Below, in pieces: positions 17,483 through 27,389 of a DNA stretch of 64,000 nt. The notes beneath the pieces are model-generated. The model was not told where the DNA came from, ran no database searches, and was given only the letters and a program-made list of their open reading frames with translations. The stretch spans positions 200,178 through 264,177 of the forward strand of contig JAJFHA010000011.1 of NCBI GenBank assembly GCA_021775875.1, given 5' to 3'. The first letter of the stretch is position 1, and the number at the start of each line of letters is the position of its first letter. A program made the translations under genes and the position numbers. Source of the stretch: Hyphomicrobiales bacterium. GTDB lineage: Bacteria > Pseudomonadota > Alphaproteobacteria > Rhizobiales > NORP267.

Positions 17483-19852
17483 ATGCGTAATTTCACTCGG
17501 TTTTTAGCGAAAATGCTCGCTGTTTTGGCGTTTTTTGCCGTTGCTCCCGGCGCAGCAATGGTCGCGGTTACAGCTGTATCGCCTGCAGCTTATGCTCAAT
17601 CCAACAGCGTAATTCAAAATATCGATGTGCGTGGAAATCACCGTGTGGAGAACCAGACCGTTATAGGCTACCTGCACCTTTCGGTTGGTGATCGTTATGA
17701 TCCGGTGCGCGCAGATGATTCATTCAAGGCATTATTCGCGACAGGCTTGTTTTCCGACGTGAAGATTTCCATGCAAAGCACTACCCTGCTTGTGGAATTG
17801 TCTGAAAACCCGCTGATCAATCGCGTGGCGTTTGAAGGCAATCGGAAAGTCACAGACGAAACCCTGACCGCGGAAGTTCGGTTGGGTGCTCGTGTTGTTC
17901 TGACCCGGTCCAGGGTTACGGCTGACGTGCAGCGCATTCTGACGATCTATCGCAGATCCGGCAGGTTTGACGCGCATGTGGAACCAAAAATTATTCAATT
18001 ACCGCAAAATCGCGTAGATCTGGTCTTTGAGATCGATGAAGGCGACAAGACAAAAGTCTCCAGGATTAATTTTGTCGGTAATCGGGCTTTTGATGATGAC
18101 GATCTGCAAGAAGTCATTACCACTGCCGAATCCGGGTTGCTCAGTTTTCTGAAGACCGACGATGTTTATGATCCGGATCGATTGGCGGCAGACCAGGAAT
18201 TGCTGCGCCGTTTTTACCTCAATAACGGGTACGCGGATTTCCGGGTAATTTCGGCAGTTGCAGATCTGGACCGGGAGAATAATTCTTTCTTCATCACGAT
18301 TACAGTAGATGAAGGCAATCTCTATACATTCAGCGATATTGTCGTGGAATCCGGTATTTCTGGTCTTAATCCCGATGATTTGCGGATTTTTATCCTGACC
18401 CATCCAGGTGATGAATATAGCCTCGAAGACATCGACAAAACTCTGGAAGACCTGACTCTTGAAGTCAGTAAGCTGGGCTTTGCATTTGCGCAGGTGCGAC
18501 CTCAAGGGCGCCGCGATGCTGAAACCAACACGGTTTCAATTGTTTACGTGGTTGAAGAGGGGGCGCGCGTTTATATCGAACGGATCAACATTTTCGGTAA
18601 TACCCGTACCCACGATGAAGTGGTGCGCCGTGAATTCGACGTGGTCGAAGGCGACGCTTACAACCGCGTCCTGATTGATCGTGCTGAAAGACGTTTGAAC
18701 GCGCTCGATTATTTTGAAAAAGTTGAAATCACACGCAGCCCAGGAAGTGCGCCAGACAGAATTATTCTCAACGTCGAAGTTGTCGATAAGTCCACCGGTA
18801 ATTTCTCAATAGGTGCAGGCTTTTCCTCGTCCGATGGCGTGCTGGGCGATATCAGCATTACTGAGCGGAATTTCCTTGGTCGTGGCCATTTTGTTCGCCT
18901 GGCTCTGAGTGTTTCAGAGAAACGTCAGGATATTGATTTCTCCTTCACAGACCCATATTTCCTTGATCGCCGGGTGTCAGCCGGGATTGATATTTTCTCC
19001 CGCCAGGTTGACCTGGAAGATGAGTCTTCATTCAACCTGGATCGTCACGGCTTTGGCCTCCGGTTCGGCTTCCCGATCACGGAAAGCTGGTCGGTAACAA
19101 CAAGATATCAGTTCGCTGCGGAGAATATTACGGATGTGCTAGCGACATCTTCGATCTCGGTTTTCCTTGCACAGGGACGTACAAATGTTTCTAGCGCTGG
19201 ATATTCGATCAGGTTTGATACACTCGATAATGCGCGTAATCCGACTACTGGATTGTACTTCAATTTCTCGCAGGACCTTGCAGGAATTGGTGGCGATGTA
19301 AATTACCTCCGGACAACAGCTGAAGCGCGTGCCTATTATCAATTCCGGCCGGGTATCGTTGGCGTTATTAAAGTGCAGGGTGGTCATATTGCCGGGTTCG
19401 GTGGAGATAATGTTCGTCTACTGGACGGGTTCTTCAAGGGCGGCGAGACTATTCGCGGCTTTGACCGTTCAGGGCTTGGGCCACGAGACAGGGCCACAGG
19501 TGATGCTCTGGGCGGGAATATGTATTTTGCCGCCACAGCCGAAGTGCAATTCCCAATTCCACTGTTGCCCGAAGATCTTGGATTTAAGGCTGCAGTCTTC
19601 CTGGATGCTGGATCAGTTTATGATACTGATTTGGTCAACGGAACACAGTTTGAACGCAATGGTATTGCAGGTTTTCAGACGGGTGAGACACTTGTTCTAC
19701 AGGATTCAAGCACGATCAGGTCGGCTGTTGGTGTTTCCATTATCTGGAATTCGCCCTTCGGTCCACTTCGCGCAGACTTTTCCCATGTGCTCTCAAGCGC
19801 AGCATTTGATGACGAGCAATCGTTCCGGTTCGGCGGTGGAACGCAATTCTAA
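17483..19852 (+). CDS. bamA: Outer membrane protein assembly factor BamA
   Basis: The core of the BAM complex that folds and inserts outer-membrane beta-barrels. The 789-residue precursor has a Sec signal peptide ending near AAYAQS (about residue 38). Five POTRA domains follow (about 45-420), with typical ends such as VAFEGNRKVTDETL and INIFGNTRTHDEVVRREF. The C-terminal 16-stranded barrel has the loop-6 motif as IRGFDRSGLG and finishes with an aromatic residue (FRFGGGTQF), the BAM recognition signal. Skp, often next in this cluster, is absent; lpxD follows after 70 bases. Confidence 0.97.
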   Translation: MRNFTRFLAKMLAVLAFFAVAPGAAMVAVTAVSPAAYAQSNSVIQNIDVRGNHRVENQTVIGYLHLSVGDRYDPVRADDSFKALFATGLFSDVKISMQSTTLLVELSENPLINRVAFEGNRKVTDETLTAEVRLGARVVLTRSRVTADVQRILTIYRRSGRFDAHVEPKIIQLPQNRVDLVFEIDEGDKTKVSRINFVGNRAFDDDDLQEVITTAESGLLSFLKTDDVYDPDRLAADQELLRRFYLNNGYADFRVISAVADLDRENNSFFITITVDEGNLYTFSDIVVESGISGLNPDDLRIFILTHPGDEYSLEDIDKTLEDLTLEVSKLGFAFAQVRPQGRRDAETNTVSIVYVVEEGARVYIERINIFGNTRTHDEVVRREFDVVEGDAYNRVLIDRAERRLNALDYFEKVEITRSPGSAPDRIILNVEVVDKSTGNFSIGAGFSSSDGVLGDISITERNFLGRGHFVRLALSVSEKRQDIDFSFTDPYFLDRRVSAGIDIFSRQVDLEDESSFNLDRHGFGLRFGFPITESWSVTTRYQFAAENITDVLATSSISVFLAQGRTNVSSAGYSIRFDTLDNARNPTTGLYFNFSQDLAGIGGDVNYLRTTAEARAYYQFRPGIVGVIKVQGGHIAGFGGDNVRLLDGFFKGGETIRGFDRSGLGPRDRATGDALGGNMYFAATAEVQFPIPLLPEDLGFKAAVFLDAGSVYDTDLVNGTQFERNGIAGFQTGETLVLQDSSTIRSAVGVSIIWNSPFGPLRADFSHVLSSAAFDDEQSFRFGGGTQF

Positions 19853-19922
19853 CCAGTTGTCGAAGACGACTTGAGCAGATCGTCTCGGACAGCGGAATTG
19901 TCCATGTGGAAATTCCAGGCCT

Positions 19923-20966
19923 ATGACCGAAAATCGTTTTTTTGAATTGTCTGGTCCTTTTGCGATTTCTGATATCGCAAATTGGACCGACGGACACTTT
20001 CTGACAAATGAAAGAGCCACCCGATCCATTTCCAACGTTGCTTCACTGGATGATGCCGGACCAGGTGATCTGACATTTTTTGCTAGCACAAAATACCAGG
20101 AAAATTTGTCTGCGACAAAAGCTGGTGCAATTCTCGTATCAGAAAAGCATCAAAATCTGGTGCCAAATTCCAATGCGGCCATTGTTGTTGAAGACCCTCG
20201 CTCAGCTTTTGCAGATATGACGTTACGATTTTTTCCACGGTCTTGCGACCCGGTCCACGCTTTTGGCAATGAAGGCTGTTCGCCTGAGGCGTCCGTTCAT
20301 TCTTCCGCCCGCCTTGAAAAAGGTGTTGTTGTGGAGCCGCATGCGGTCATCGGTGCTGGCGTTGAAATTGGCCAGGATACGGTGATTTCTGCGGGCGCTG
20401 TTATTGGACAGAATGTTTGCATAGGTCGCAATTGCGGGATTGGGCCAAACGCTTCAATCGTCAATGCTCTTTTGGGAAATGGTGTAACGGTCCATCCCGG
20501 TGTGCGTATCGGCCAGGATGGTTTCGGATATGCCAGCGGCAAAGATGGCCATCGCAAAATTCCACAAATCGGCAGGGTTATAATTCAGGACGATGTGGAA
20601 ATCGGTGCTAATTCAACGATCGACCGGGGCGCGCTCCGTGATACGATAATCGGCGAAGGTACGCGCATAGATAACCTCGTGCAGATAGGGCATAATGCGG
20701 TAATTGGACGCCATTGCCTTGTGGTCTCTCAGACTGGAATATCAGGGAGTGCCACACTTGGAGATTTTGTTGTTCTGGGTGGCCAGGTCGGGGTGGCGGA
20801 CCATGTAGAAATTGGGGCAGGTACAATGATCGCTGCTTCAAGTAATGTTGCCGGTAATGTACCACCAGGTGAGCGATGGGGTGGGACACCGGCAAAGCCT
20901 TTCCGGGAATGGATCAGAGAGTTGATGACGCTAAAAAACCTTGCCGCAGGGAAACGCGGAAAGTAA
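19923..20966 (+). CDS. lpxD: UDP-3-O-acylglucosamine N-acyltransferase
   Basis: The third step of lipid A synthesis, transferring a 3-hydroxyacyl chain from ACP to UDP-3-O-acylglucosamine. The 347-residue protein has an N-terminal uridine-binding domain (about 1-105, with GPGDLTFFASTKYQENL) and a left-handed beta-helix of hexapeptide repeats from about 110. The catalytic His lies in LVQIGHNAVIGRHC at about residue 256. The motif GQDGFGYASGKDGHRKIPQI is diagnostic for LpxD. It begins the lpxD-fabZ-lpxA-lpxI-lpxB run. Confidence 0.97.
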   Translation: MTENRFFELSGPFAISDIANWTDGHFLTNERATRSISNVASLDDAGPGDLTFFASTKYQENLSATKAGAILVSEKHQNLVPNSNAAIVVEDPRSAFADMTLRFFPRSCDPVHAFGNEGCSPEASVHSSARLEKGVVVEPHAVIGAGVEIGQDTVISAGAVIGQNVCIGRNCGIGPNASIVNALLGNGVTVHPGVRIGQDGFGYASGKDGHRKIPQIGRVIIQDDVEIGANSTIDRGALRDTIIGEGTRIDNLVQIGHNAVIGRHCLVVSQTGISGSATLGDFVVLGGQVGVADHVEIGAGTMIAASSNVAGNVPPGERWGGTPAKPFREWIRELMTLKNLAAGKRGK

Positions 20967-21035
20967 AAATTCAAGGATAGTTTTTCCTGATTTGTTTGTT
21001 GGGATCGGGAAAGTTCGGGAGTAGGGCGCATTTAC

Positions 21036-21515
21036 ATGCCAGACAGTGAAAACAATGACTTGGGTTCAGTCGATATATTGAGGCTTATGGAATTGTTGCC
21101 CCATAGGTATCCTTTTTTATTGGTCGACAAAATAAGGGATATTGACCGTGATGATTCTTGTGTCGGTATAAAAAACGTCACCATCAACGAACCTTTTTTT
21201 ACCGGCCATTTTCCCGGTAAACCCATAATGCCTGGTGTGTTGATAATTGAAGGAATGGCGCAAACAGCGGGTGCCATGTGTATTCATTTTGTAGCGGAAA
21301 GCGACGATGTCCCGCTCATCTATTTCATGTCGATAGACAAGGCCAAATTCAGGAAACCTGTGGTGCCTGGTGATGTGCTGGAATACCATATTCGCAAGAT
21401 TCATCGCCGTGGAGCTGTTTGGAAAGTTGTTGGCAAAGCTATTGTTGACGGCGAACTTGTCGCGGAAGCTGAATTGATTGCAATGAGCGAAGTGGCCAAA
21501 AACACTCATGGCTGA
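21036..21515 (+). CDS. fabZ: 3-hydroxyacyl-ACP dehydratase FabZ
   Basis: A dehydratase of type II fatty-acid elongation that competes with LpxA and LpxD for 3-hydroxyacyl-ACP. The 159-residue hot-dog protein has [13 protein letters not shown] at its N-terminus and the active-site segment [20 protein letters not shown], with catalytic His near residue 58 and Glu near 72. The stop overlaps the lpxA start by 8 bases, so the two competing activities are translationally linked. Confidence 0.97.
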   Translation: MPDSENNDLGSVDILRLMELLPHRYPFLLVDKIRDIDRDDSCVGIKNVTINEPFFTGHFPGKPIMPGVLIIEGMAQTAGAMCIHFVAESDDVPLIYFMSIDKAKFRKPVVPGDVLEYHIRKIHRRGAVWKVVGKAIVDGELVAEAELIAMSEVAKNTHG

Positions 21516-22308
21516 TATTCATGAAACAGCCTTGATAGATTCAGGCGCTAAGATTGCTGACAACGTTGAAATTGGCCCTTATTCAATTATTGGCCCCAAT
21601 GTTGAAATAGCGGCCGGTACGAAACTTCATTCCCATGTCATCATTGATGGCTACACAGAAATTGGTCCGAATTGCGAAGTTTTTTCATTTGCTGCGTTGG
21701 GAACCGCACCGCAAGATTCTACTTTTCAGGGCGAGCCCAGTCGTCTTGTAATTGGTGCCCGCAACGTAATACGTGAATATGTCACTATGAGCCCGGGGAC
21801 CAAACGCGGCCTTATGGAGACAAAGGTTGGCGACGATTGCATGTTTCTAATCGGGTCCCATGTAGGGCATGACTGTGTGGTGGGCAATCATGTTGTTCTA
21901 ACCAACAATTCGCCGCTTGCCGGTCATGTAGAGCTTGGTGACAATGTTATTATTGGTGGTCTGGCTGCAGTACAACAACGGGTCCGGGTTGGGCGTTGTG
22001 CTTTTCTCGGCGGCCTTTCCCCAGTGACAGCAGATGTAATCCCTTTTGGTATGGCTCTAGGCAACCGTACTTATCTGGGCGGACTGAATATTGTCGGGTT
22101 GCGGCGCCAGGGGTTCAGCCGCGAAGAGATCAATAAACTGCGCCGGGCATATCGTCTTTTATTTGCTGACGAAGGCACCATGAGCGAGCGGGTCGATGAT
22201 GTTGCGGACAGTTTTCCTGACGAGGTTTTGGTGCAGGAAATTGTCAGTTTCATACGGGCAAATAATGGTCGCCCGCTGACTTTGCCACGTGCGGCCCGTG
22301 GAGGGTAA
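21508..22308 (+). CDS. lpxA: UDP-N-acetylglucosamine 3-O-acyltransferase
   Basis: The first step of lipid A synthesis, putting a 3-hydroxyacyl chain on UDP-GlcNAc. The 266-residue protein is a left-handed beta-helix built from hexapeptide repeats ([19 protein letters not shown]) and a C-terminal helical cap. The catalytic His is at about residue 121 in [14 protein letters not shown]. The length is standard. The start overlaps fabZ, and lpxI begins 21 bases after the stop. Confidence 0.97.
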   Translation: MADIHETALIDSGAKIADNVEIGPYSIIGPNVEIAAGTKLHSHVIIDGYTEIGPNCEVFSFAALGTAPQDSTFQGEPSRLVIGARNVIREYVTMSPGTKRGLMETKVGDDCMFLIGSHVGHDCVVGNHVVLTNNSPLAGHVELGDNVIIGGLAAVQQRVRVGRCAFLGGLSPVTADVIPFGMALGNRTYLGGLNIVGLRRQGFSREEINKLRRAYRLLFADEGTMSERVDDVADSFPDEVLVQEIVSFIRANNGRPLTLPRAARGG

Positions 22309-22329
22309 AACGCGCCTCAGGAGAACTGC

Positions 22330-23184
22330 GTGACTGGTCAGGAAACAGCTGAAAATAATACTCTTGCCATTGTTGCTGGCGGCGGGGAAATTCCGGCTAG
22401 ATTTGCGGAGAATGTTGCTGCATCCGGGCGGAAAATTCTGGTCATCGCCATAGACGGCGAAGCTGACAATGAAATTCGGATTTGGCCACACATCGATTGG
22501 AAGCTAGGCGCTTTGGGCCATTTGTTTTCTACCCTGCGTGAACATAATTGCTCAGAGCTTGTCATGATTGGATATGTCCGCAGGCCACAGTTTAAAGACC
22601 TGCATATTGACATTTCTAGCTTGCGTTATGTTCCAAAAATTCTCCAGGTTCTGGTTGGCGGTGATGGCCGCGTTCTGGATAAATTGGTGGCGGTTCTTGA
22701 AGGTGAGGGTATTACCATCCGTGGTGCACACGAAATTTCAGACAGCCTCTGCCTGAACGAGACGTTTCTGGGAGTCATCAAACCCAACAAGCTCTTGGTT
22801 GAGGATATCGAATTTGGAACCCGGATGGCCCGGGCTTTTGGTGAATTTGATGTGGGGCAGGGGGTTGTCGTAGATAGAGGCCGCATATTGGCTGTTGAAG
22901 CCGTTGAGGGGACTGACAGGATGCTGTCCCGGTGTGGAGATTTACGTTCAGAAAAAGGCACAACCCGATCCGGCGTTCTTGTGAAGTTGCCAAAACCAGA
23001 TCAGGACTTGCGCGTTGACATGCCGACTATAGGTATCAAAACCATTCAGGGAATTGCGGCTGCCGGTTTGGCGGGCATCGCAGTTGAACGCGGCCACACG
23101 CTTATCGTCGACAAGGAAGGCGTCGCAAATGCCGCAAATGAAGCAGGTGTTTTTATAACCACGGTCGCCCCTGTAAAAGACTGA
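22330..23184 (+). CDS. lpxI: UDP-2,3-diacylglucosamine diphosphatase LpxI
   Basis: LpxI hydrolyses UDP-2,3-diacylglucosamine to lipid X and UMP, replacing LpxH in alphaproteobacteria. The 284-residue protein belongs to the former DUF1009 family. It has an N-terminal IVAGGGEIPARFAENVAAS, a central GDGRVLDKLVAVLEGEGI, and the C-terminal DMPTIGIKTIQGIAAAGL, which includes residues needed for catalysis in the family. It uses a GTG start at 22330 with a GGAGAA sequence just before. Its place between lpxA and lpxB is diagnostic. Confidence 0.95.
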   Translation: MTGQETAENNTLAIVAGGGEIPARFAENVAASGRKILVIAIDGEADNEIRIWPHIDWKLGALGHLFSTLREHNCSELVMIGYVRRPQFKDLHIDISSLRYVPKILQVLVGGDGRVLDKLVAVLEGEGITIRGAHEISDSLCLNETFLGVIKPNKLLVEDIEFGTRMARAFGEFDVGQGVVVDRGRILAVEAVEGTDRMLSRCGDLRSEKGTTRSGVLVKLPKPDQDLRVDMPTIGIKTIQGIAAAGLAGIAVERGHTLIVDKEGVANAANEAGVFITTVAPVKD

Positions 23185-24369
23185 ATGCGGGACCAGATGT
23201 CTGACTTAAGTATTTACATCATAACAGGCGAATCTTCTGGTGATGCGCTGGGCGCCCCTCTGATGAGAGCACTCACGGATAGGTATGACGGGACTGTAAC
23301 TTTTGCCGGCATAGGTGGCGAAGAAATGGAAAAGGGCGGTATGGAGAGCCTTTTTCCCTTATCCGAATTGGCAATTATGTCACCTTTGGACATTGCTGCA
23401 CAATTTCCGCGACTTTTGGGCCTGGTTCGTAAATGCGTCGACGATATTGTGAATTCGCGCCCTGATTGTCTGGTCCTTATCGACAGCCCGGAATTTACCC
23501 ACGCTGTTGCGAAACGGGTGCGGCGCCGCGCTCCTGAAATTCCGATTATCAATTATGCGCCGCCATCTGTGTGGGCGTGGCGCCCGGGACGCGCAAAGAG
23601 AATGCCCAAATATATTGATCGCGCATTGGCGATTTTACCGTTTGAAGAGGCTGTTTATAAACGTTTGTCAGGCCCACCCTGCGTATATGTAGGGCATCCT
23701 TTAGTGGCACGTATGAAGGAATTTGAACCGGACCAGCTGGCCCGTAGCGGGTATAGGGAAAACCCGTGCTTGTTGGTTTTGCCAGGCAGCAGAGCTAGCG
23801 AGGTGAAACGATTATGCTCCATTTTGGGTGAGGCGGTCGCACTTGTATCAGAAACAGTTCCAAATCTGGAAGTAATATTGCCGGTGGTCAGTCATGTACG
23901 TTCGATTGTTGAAGACAATATTGCAGGTTGGGCCGTAAAGCCAAAAATCATTGAAGGAGAGGAGGCTAAATTGACCGCCTTCGGGCGTGCTACCGCTGCA
24001 ATCGCGGCGTCTGGCACCGTAACCCTTGAATTATCCCTTGCACGCGTTCCCATGGTGGCAGGTTACCGCGTAGATTGGCTGGCTAATGGGCTTCGCTGGT
24101 TGGTGGTGGCGGACTCGGTTTTATTGCCAAATTTAATTACTGAAGAGAAATTTGTTCCAGAATTATTGCAACAAGATTTCTCCTCTGAGATTTTGGCGGA
24201 AAAAGTAATTCCTCTGCTAACTGACGATGACGCCCGCCAGCAGCAGTTTCAGGGATTTACCAAGGTCATCGAGCGCATGTCGGTGCCTGGAATGGATCCA
24301 AGCACCCATGCCGCCAACGAAATTATCGATGTGATTTCAGCCGCCCATCAGGCGAGCCGCTCTATCTAG
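23185..24369 (+). CDS. lpxB: Lipid A disaccharide synthase
   Basis: A GT19 glycosyltransferase that joins lipid X and UDP-2,3-diacylglucosamine at the inner membrane. The 394-residue protein begins [20 protein letters not shown] and contains [23 protein letters not shown] and [12 protein letters not shown], all typical. The annotated ATG 23185 directly abuts the lpxI stop; an alternative ATG four codons later would give a more usual N-terminus. The 3' end overlaps the convergent gltA stop by 8 bases, leaving no room for a terminator. Confidence 0.96.
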   Translation: MRDQMSDLSIYIITGESSGDALGAPLMRALTDRYDGTVTFAGIGGEEMEKGGMESLFPLSELAIMSPLDIAAQFPRLLGLVRKCVDDIVNSRPDCLVLIDSPEFTHAVAKRVRRRAPEIPIINYAPPSVWAWRPGRAKRMPKYIDRALAILPFEEAVYKRLSGPPCVYVGHPLVARMKEFEPDQLARSGYRENPCLLVLPGSRASEVKRLCSILGEAVALVSETVPNLEVILPVVSHVRSIVEDNIAGWAVKPKIIEGEEAKLTAFGRATAAIAASGTVTLELSLARVPMVAGYRVDWLANGLRWLVVADSVLLPNLITEEKFVPELLQQDFSSEILAEKVIPLLTDDDARQQQFQGFTKVIERMSVPGMDPSTHAANEIIDVISAAHQASRSI

Positions 24370-25648
24370 AACCAATCGGCACATAGTTGCGTTCCGCTGC
24401 ACCGGTATAAAGCTGACGGGGACGACCAATGCGCTGGTGTGGGTCTTCGATCATTTCTTTCCATTGAGCGATCCAGCCAACAGTACGCGCCACAGCAAAC
24501 AGAACCGTGAACATCGTGGTTGGGAATCCGAGTGCATTCAGTGTGATCCCTGAATAGAAATCGATATTAGGGTAAAGCCGTTTTTCAACAAAATATTCGT
24601 CGGTTAGCGCAATTCTTTCAAGTTCCAAGGCAACGTCGAGCAGGGGGTCATCTTTGATACCCAATTCGTTCAAAACTTCATGGGTGGTTTCCTGCATGAT
24701 TTTTGCGCGTGGGTCGTAGTTTTTATAAACCCGGTGGCCAAAGCCCATCAGACGGAACGGATCGTTCTTATCCTTGGCGCGGGCAATATATTCGGGAATG
24801 CGATCAACCGAGCCAATTTCACCAAGCATCGCAAGCGCCGCTTCATTGGCACCACCATGAGCAGGACCCCAAAGACACGCAATGCCGGCAGCGATACAGG
24901 CAAACGGATTTGCACCCGAAGAGCCGGCAAGGCGGACAGTTGATGTGGATGCATTCTGCTCGTGGTCCGCGTGTAGAATGAAAATCCGGTCCATCGCGCG
25001 CGCCAGCACAGGATTGGGCTTATATTCTTCGCATGGAACCGCAAAACACATGTTCAAAAAATTGGACGAATAATCAAGATGGTTCAATGGCGGTACAAAG
25101 GGTTGACCGACCGAATATTTGTAGGCCATCGCGGCAATGGTTGGCATTTTTGCGATCATTCTGAGGCTCGCTACCATTCGCTGATGCTCGTCATTTATGT
25201 CCGTTGAATCATGGTAAAATGCAGATAATGCACCAACGACACCAACCATGATTGCCATTGGATGTGCGTCACGCCGAAATCCTGAATACAGACGGGTCAT
25301 CTGTTCATGGATCATGGTGTGATAGGTCACCCGTTTTGTGAAATCATCTTTTTGGGTCTGGGTTGGCAAATCTCCATAAAGGAGAAGATAACAAGATTCG
25401 AGAAACGAGCCGTGTTCCGCTAATTGCTCGATTGGGTAACCACGATATTGAAGTATGCCTTTGTCGCCGTCGATATAGGTAATTTCAGAATCGCAACTGG
25501 CGGTAGAGGTAAATCCAGGGTCTAGCGTAAAGCGACCGGTTTCTTTGTACAAAGAGGAAATATCAACAACGTCTGGTCCGACTGTGCCGGTCTTAATCGG
25601 GAAGTCCCAACTTTCGTCGCCGATATTAAGTGTCGCTTTTTCTGTCAT
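24362..25648 (-). CDS. gltA: Citrate synthase
   Basis: Condenses oxaloacetate and acetyl-CoA, the entry to the TCA cycle. The 428-residue protein is the type II hexameric form with the N-terminal beta domain ([20 protein letters not shown]). Active-site blocks are [34 protein letters not shown] and [16 protein letters not shown]. It is downstream of gltX on the same strand, with a 175-base gap that carries an AT-rich dyad. It meets lpxB tail to tail with overlapping stop regions. Confidence 0.97.
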   Translation of the reverse strand: MTEKATLNIGDESWDFPIKTGTVGPDVVDISSLYKETGRFTLDPGFTSTASCDSEITYIDGDKGILQYRGYPIEQLAEHGSFLESCYLLLYGDLPTQTQKDDFTKRVTYHTMIHEQMTRLYSGFRRDAHPMAIMVGVVGALSAFYHDSTDINDEHQRMVASLRMIAKMPTIAAMAYKYSVGQPFVPPLNHLDYSSNFLNMCFAVPCEEYKPNPVLARAMDRIFILHADHEQNASTSTVRLAGSSGANPFACIAAGIACLWGPAHGGANEAALAMLGEIGSVDRIPEYIARAKDKNDPFRLMGFGHRVYKNYDPRAKIMQETTHEVLNELGIKDDPLLDVALELERIALTDEYFVEKRLYPNIDFYSGITLNALGFPTTMFTVLFAVARTVGWIAQWKEMIEDPHQRIGRPRQLYTGAAERNYVPIGSR

Positions 25649-25721
25649 TTAGACATCTCCTGAATATATGCAAAAGCCCCCGCGCACCGCTTCTGTGTAA
25701 GAACACAGGTTCGGTCTGCAG

Positions 25722-25743
25722 CATATTTTTGTGAACAAATATG
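25722..25743 (-). promoter_or_regulatory. AT-rich dyad upstream of gltA
   Basis: CATATTT and AAATATG flank an 8-base centre (TTGTGAAC on the + strand), a perfect 7-bp inverted repeat about 75-95 bases before the gltA start. Its spacing suits an operator near the promoter. On the transcribed strand CTGTGT-TCTT-ACACAG (+ strand 25694-25709) could form a small leader hairpin. The regulator is unknown. Confidence 0.3.
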
Positions 25744-25823
25744 GGTCTGGTACAATTAAATAAATGATTTGGCCGATTCCTGCAAGGTGCATCCAAACCT
25801 AAGAAGCTTGTCATGGGAAAAGG

Positions 25824-27236
25824 TTAGGCAGTTTGATCGGCTATTCTTGCAAGTGTTTCTTCGCGCCCTAGCACAGCGAGAACGTCAAAAATTCCTGGTG
25901 AGATATTTGTTCCCGTTAGCACGGCCCTAAGCGGTTGTGCTATTTTTCCGAGGCCGAGTTCATGGCTCTCTGCGTAGGCCCGAATAACGGACTCGATCGA
26001 TTCCACCGTCCAATCATCAATTTCCGACAAAGCATCAGAAATTTCGGAAAGAAGATTTCCGGATTTATCGATAATCCCGCGTGCCTTGTCTTCAATCTTC
26101 AGCGGCCGACTGGCAAACAGAAATGCCGCACCTTGCCATATATCGATCAGGGTCTTGGCACGCTCCTTCAATCCGGGCATCGCTGCCAGCAATAAAGATT
26201 TTTCATTGCCGTTCAAAGCTTCACTGCGTTCCGGATCAATACCGGGCAGAGCTTCAATAAGCGCCTCAACCAGACGGCCATCATCAGCGTGTCGAATATA
26301 ATGCCCGTTGAGATTCTCCAGTTTTGCAAAATCAAATCGCGCAGCACTTTTGCCGATACCTTTCAGTGAAAACCATGAAATCATCTGCTCGTCCGACATG
26401 ATCTCATCGTCACCGTGGCTCCAGCCGAGCCGCACCAGATAATTACGCATGGCTTCGGGGAGAAACCCCATATCTCGATAAGCACCAACGCCAAGTGCGC
26501 CATGCCGTTTTGATAATTTTGCGCCGTCAGATCCATGAATAAGGGGGATATGGGCCATAACCGGCAACGGCCATCCAAGTGTGTTGTAGAGCAGGGCTTG
26601 CCGGGCTGCATTGGTCAAATGATCATCACCACGAATGATATGGGTCACGCCCATATCATGATCATCAACCACAACCGCCAACATATATGTCGGCGTACCA
26701 TCCGAGCGCATGATTATAAAATCATCCATGTCATGGTTTTTCCAGGAAACATTGCCCTGAACTTTGTCGTCTATAACCGTCTCTCCGTCTTGCGGGGTCT
26801 TGATGCGGATGACGGGGTCAACACCGGCTGGTGCTTCGGAAGGGTCGCGATCACGCCACCGACCATCATAATTAGCGGTTCGTCCTTCACTGCGCGCAGC
26901 TTCACGCATCTCGGTCAATTCTTCCTTTGACGCATAGCATCGATAGGCCTTGCCTTCCGCCAGCAGCAATTCAGCAACTTCCCGGTGGCGGTCCATTCTG
27001 GAAAATTGTGAAACCGGGTCGCCATCCCAATCAAGGCCCAACCATTGCAGGCCCTCGTAGATTTTTTGAACAGCATCTTCGCTGGACCGCTCCCGGTCGG
27101 TATCCTCAATACGAAGCAGCATTTTGCCACCGTTGGCACGCGCAAACAGCCAGTTGAAAAGCGCGGTACGCGCACCGCCAATATGCAGATAGCCGGTTGG
27201 CGACGGGGGAAAACGGGTAACGATCTGAGTGGTCAT
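25824..27236 (-). CDS. gltX: Glutamyl-tRNA synthetase
   Basis: A class I synthetase charging tRNA-Glu, and possibly tRNA-Gln in the GatCAB pathway. From ATG 27236 the protein has 470 residues. The class I signature is [19 protein letters not shown] (HIGG at about 18-21) and the KMSKS equivalent is [11 protein letters not shown]. An upstream in-frame start at 27344 would add 36 non-conserved residues and is rejected. It diverges from comEC across 153 bases and is upstream of gltA. Confidence 0.96.
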   Translation of the reverse strand: MTTQIVTRFPPSPTGYLHIGGARTALFNWLFARANGGKMLLRIEDTDRERSSEDAVQKIYEGLQWLGLDWDGDPVSQFSRMDRHREVAELLLAEGKAYRCYASKEELTEMREAARSEGRTANYDGRWRDRDPSEAPAGVDPVIRIKTPQDGETVIDDKVQGNVSWKNHDMDDFIIMRSDGTPTYMLAVVVDDHDMGVTHIIRGDDHLTNAARQALLYNTLGWPLPVMAHIPLIHGSDGAKLSKRHGALGVGAYRDMGFLPEAMRNYLVRLGWSHGDDEIMSDEQMISWFSLKGIGKSAARFDFAKLENLNGHYIRHADDGRLVEALIEALPGIDPERSEALNGNEKSLLLAAMPGLKERAKTLIDIWQGAAFLFASRPLKIEDKARGIIDKSGNLLSEISDALSEIDDWTVESIESVIRAYAESHELGLGKIAQPLRAVLTGTNISPGIFDVLAVLGREETLARIADQTA

Positions 27237-27389
27237 GAAAATCCTGCGCACAAAATAATAGGGAAGCGTGTTTGGTGTCGTTCCGCGCCCGTGTAGCATA
27301 GCTTGTCCAATGGGGTAAGCGTCCGCGCCGATCAATGTTGCCAATAAACATTAATCGGGGCACCAGACTTAGAAAAAGCGAGGCACACT

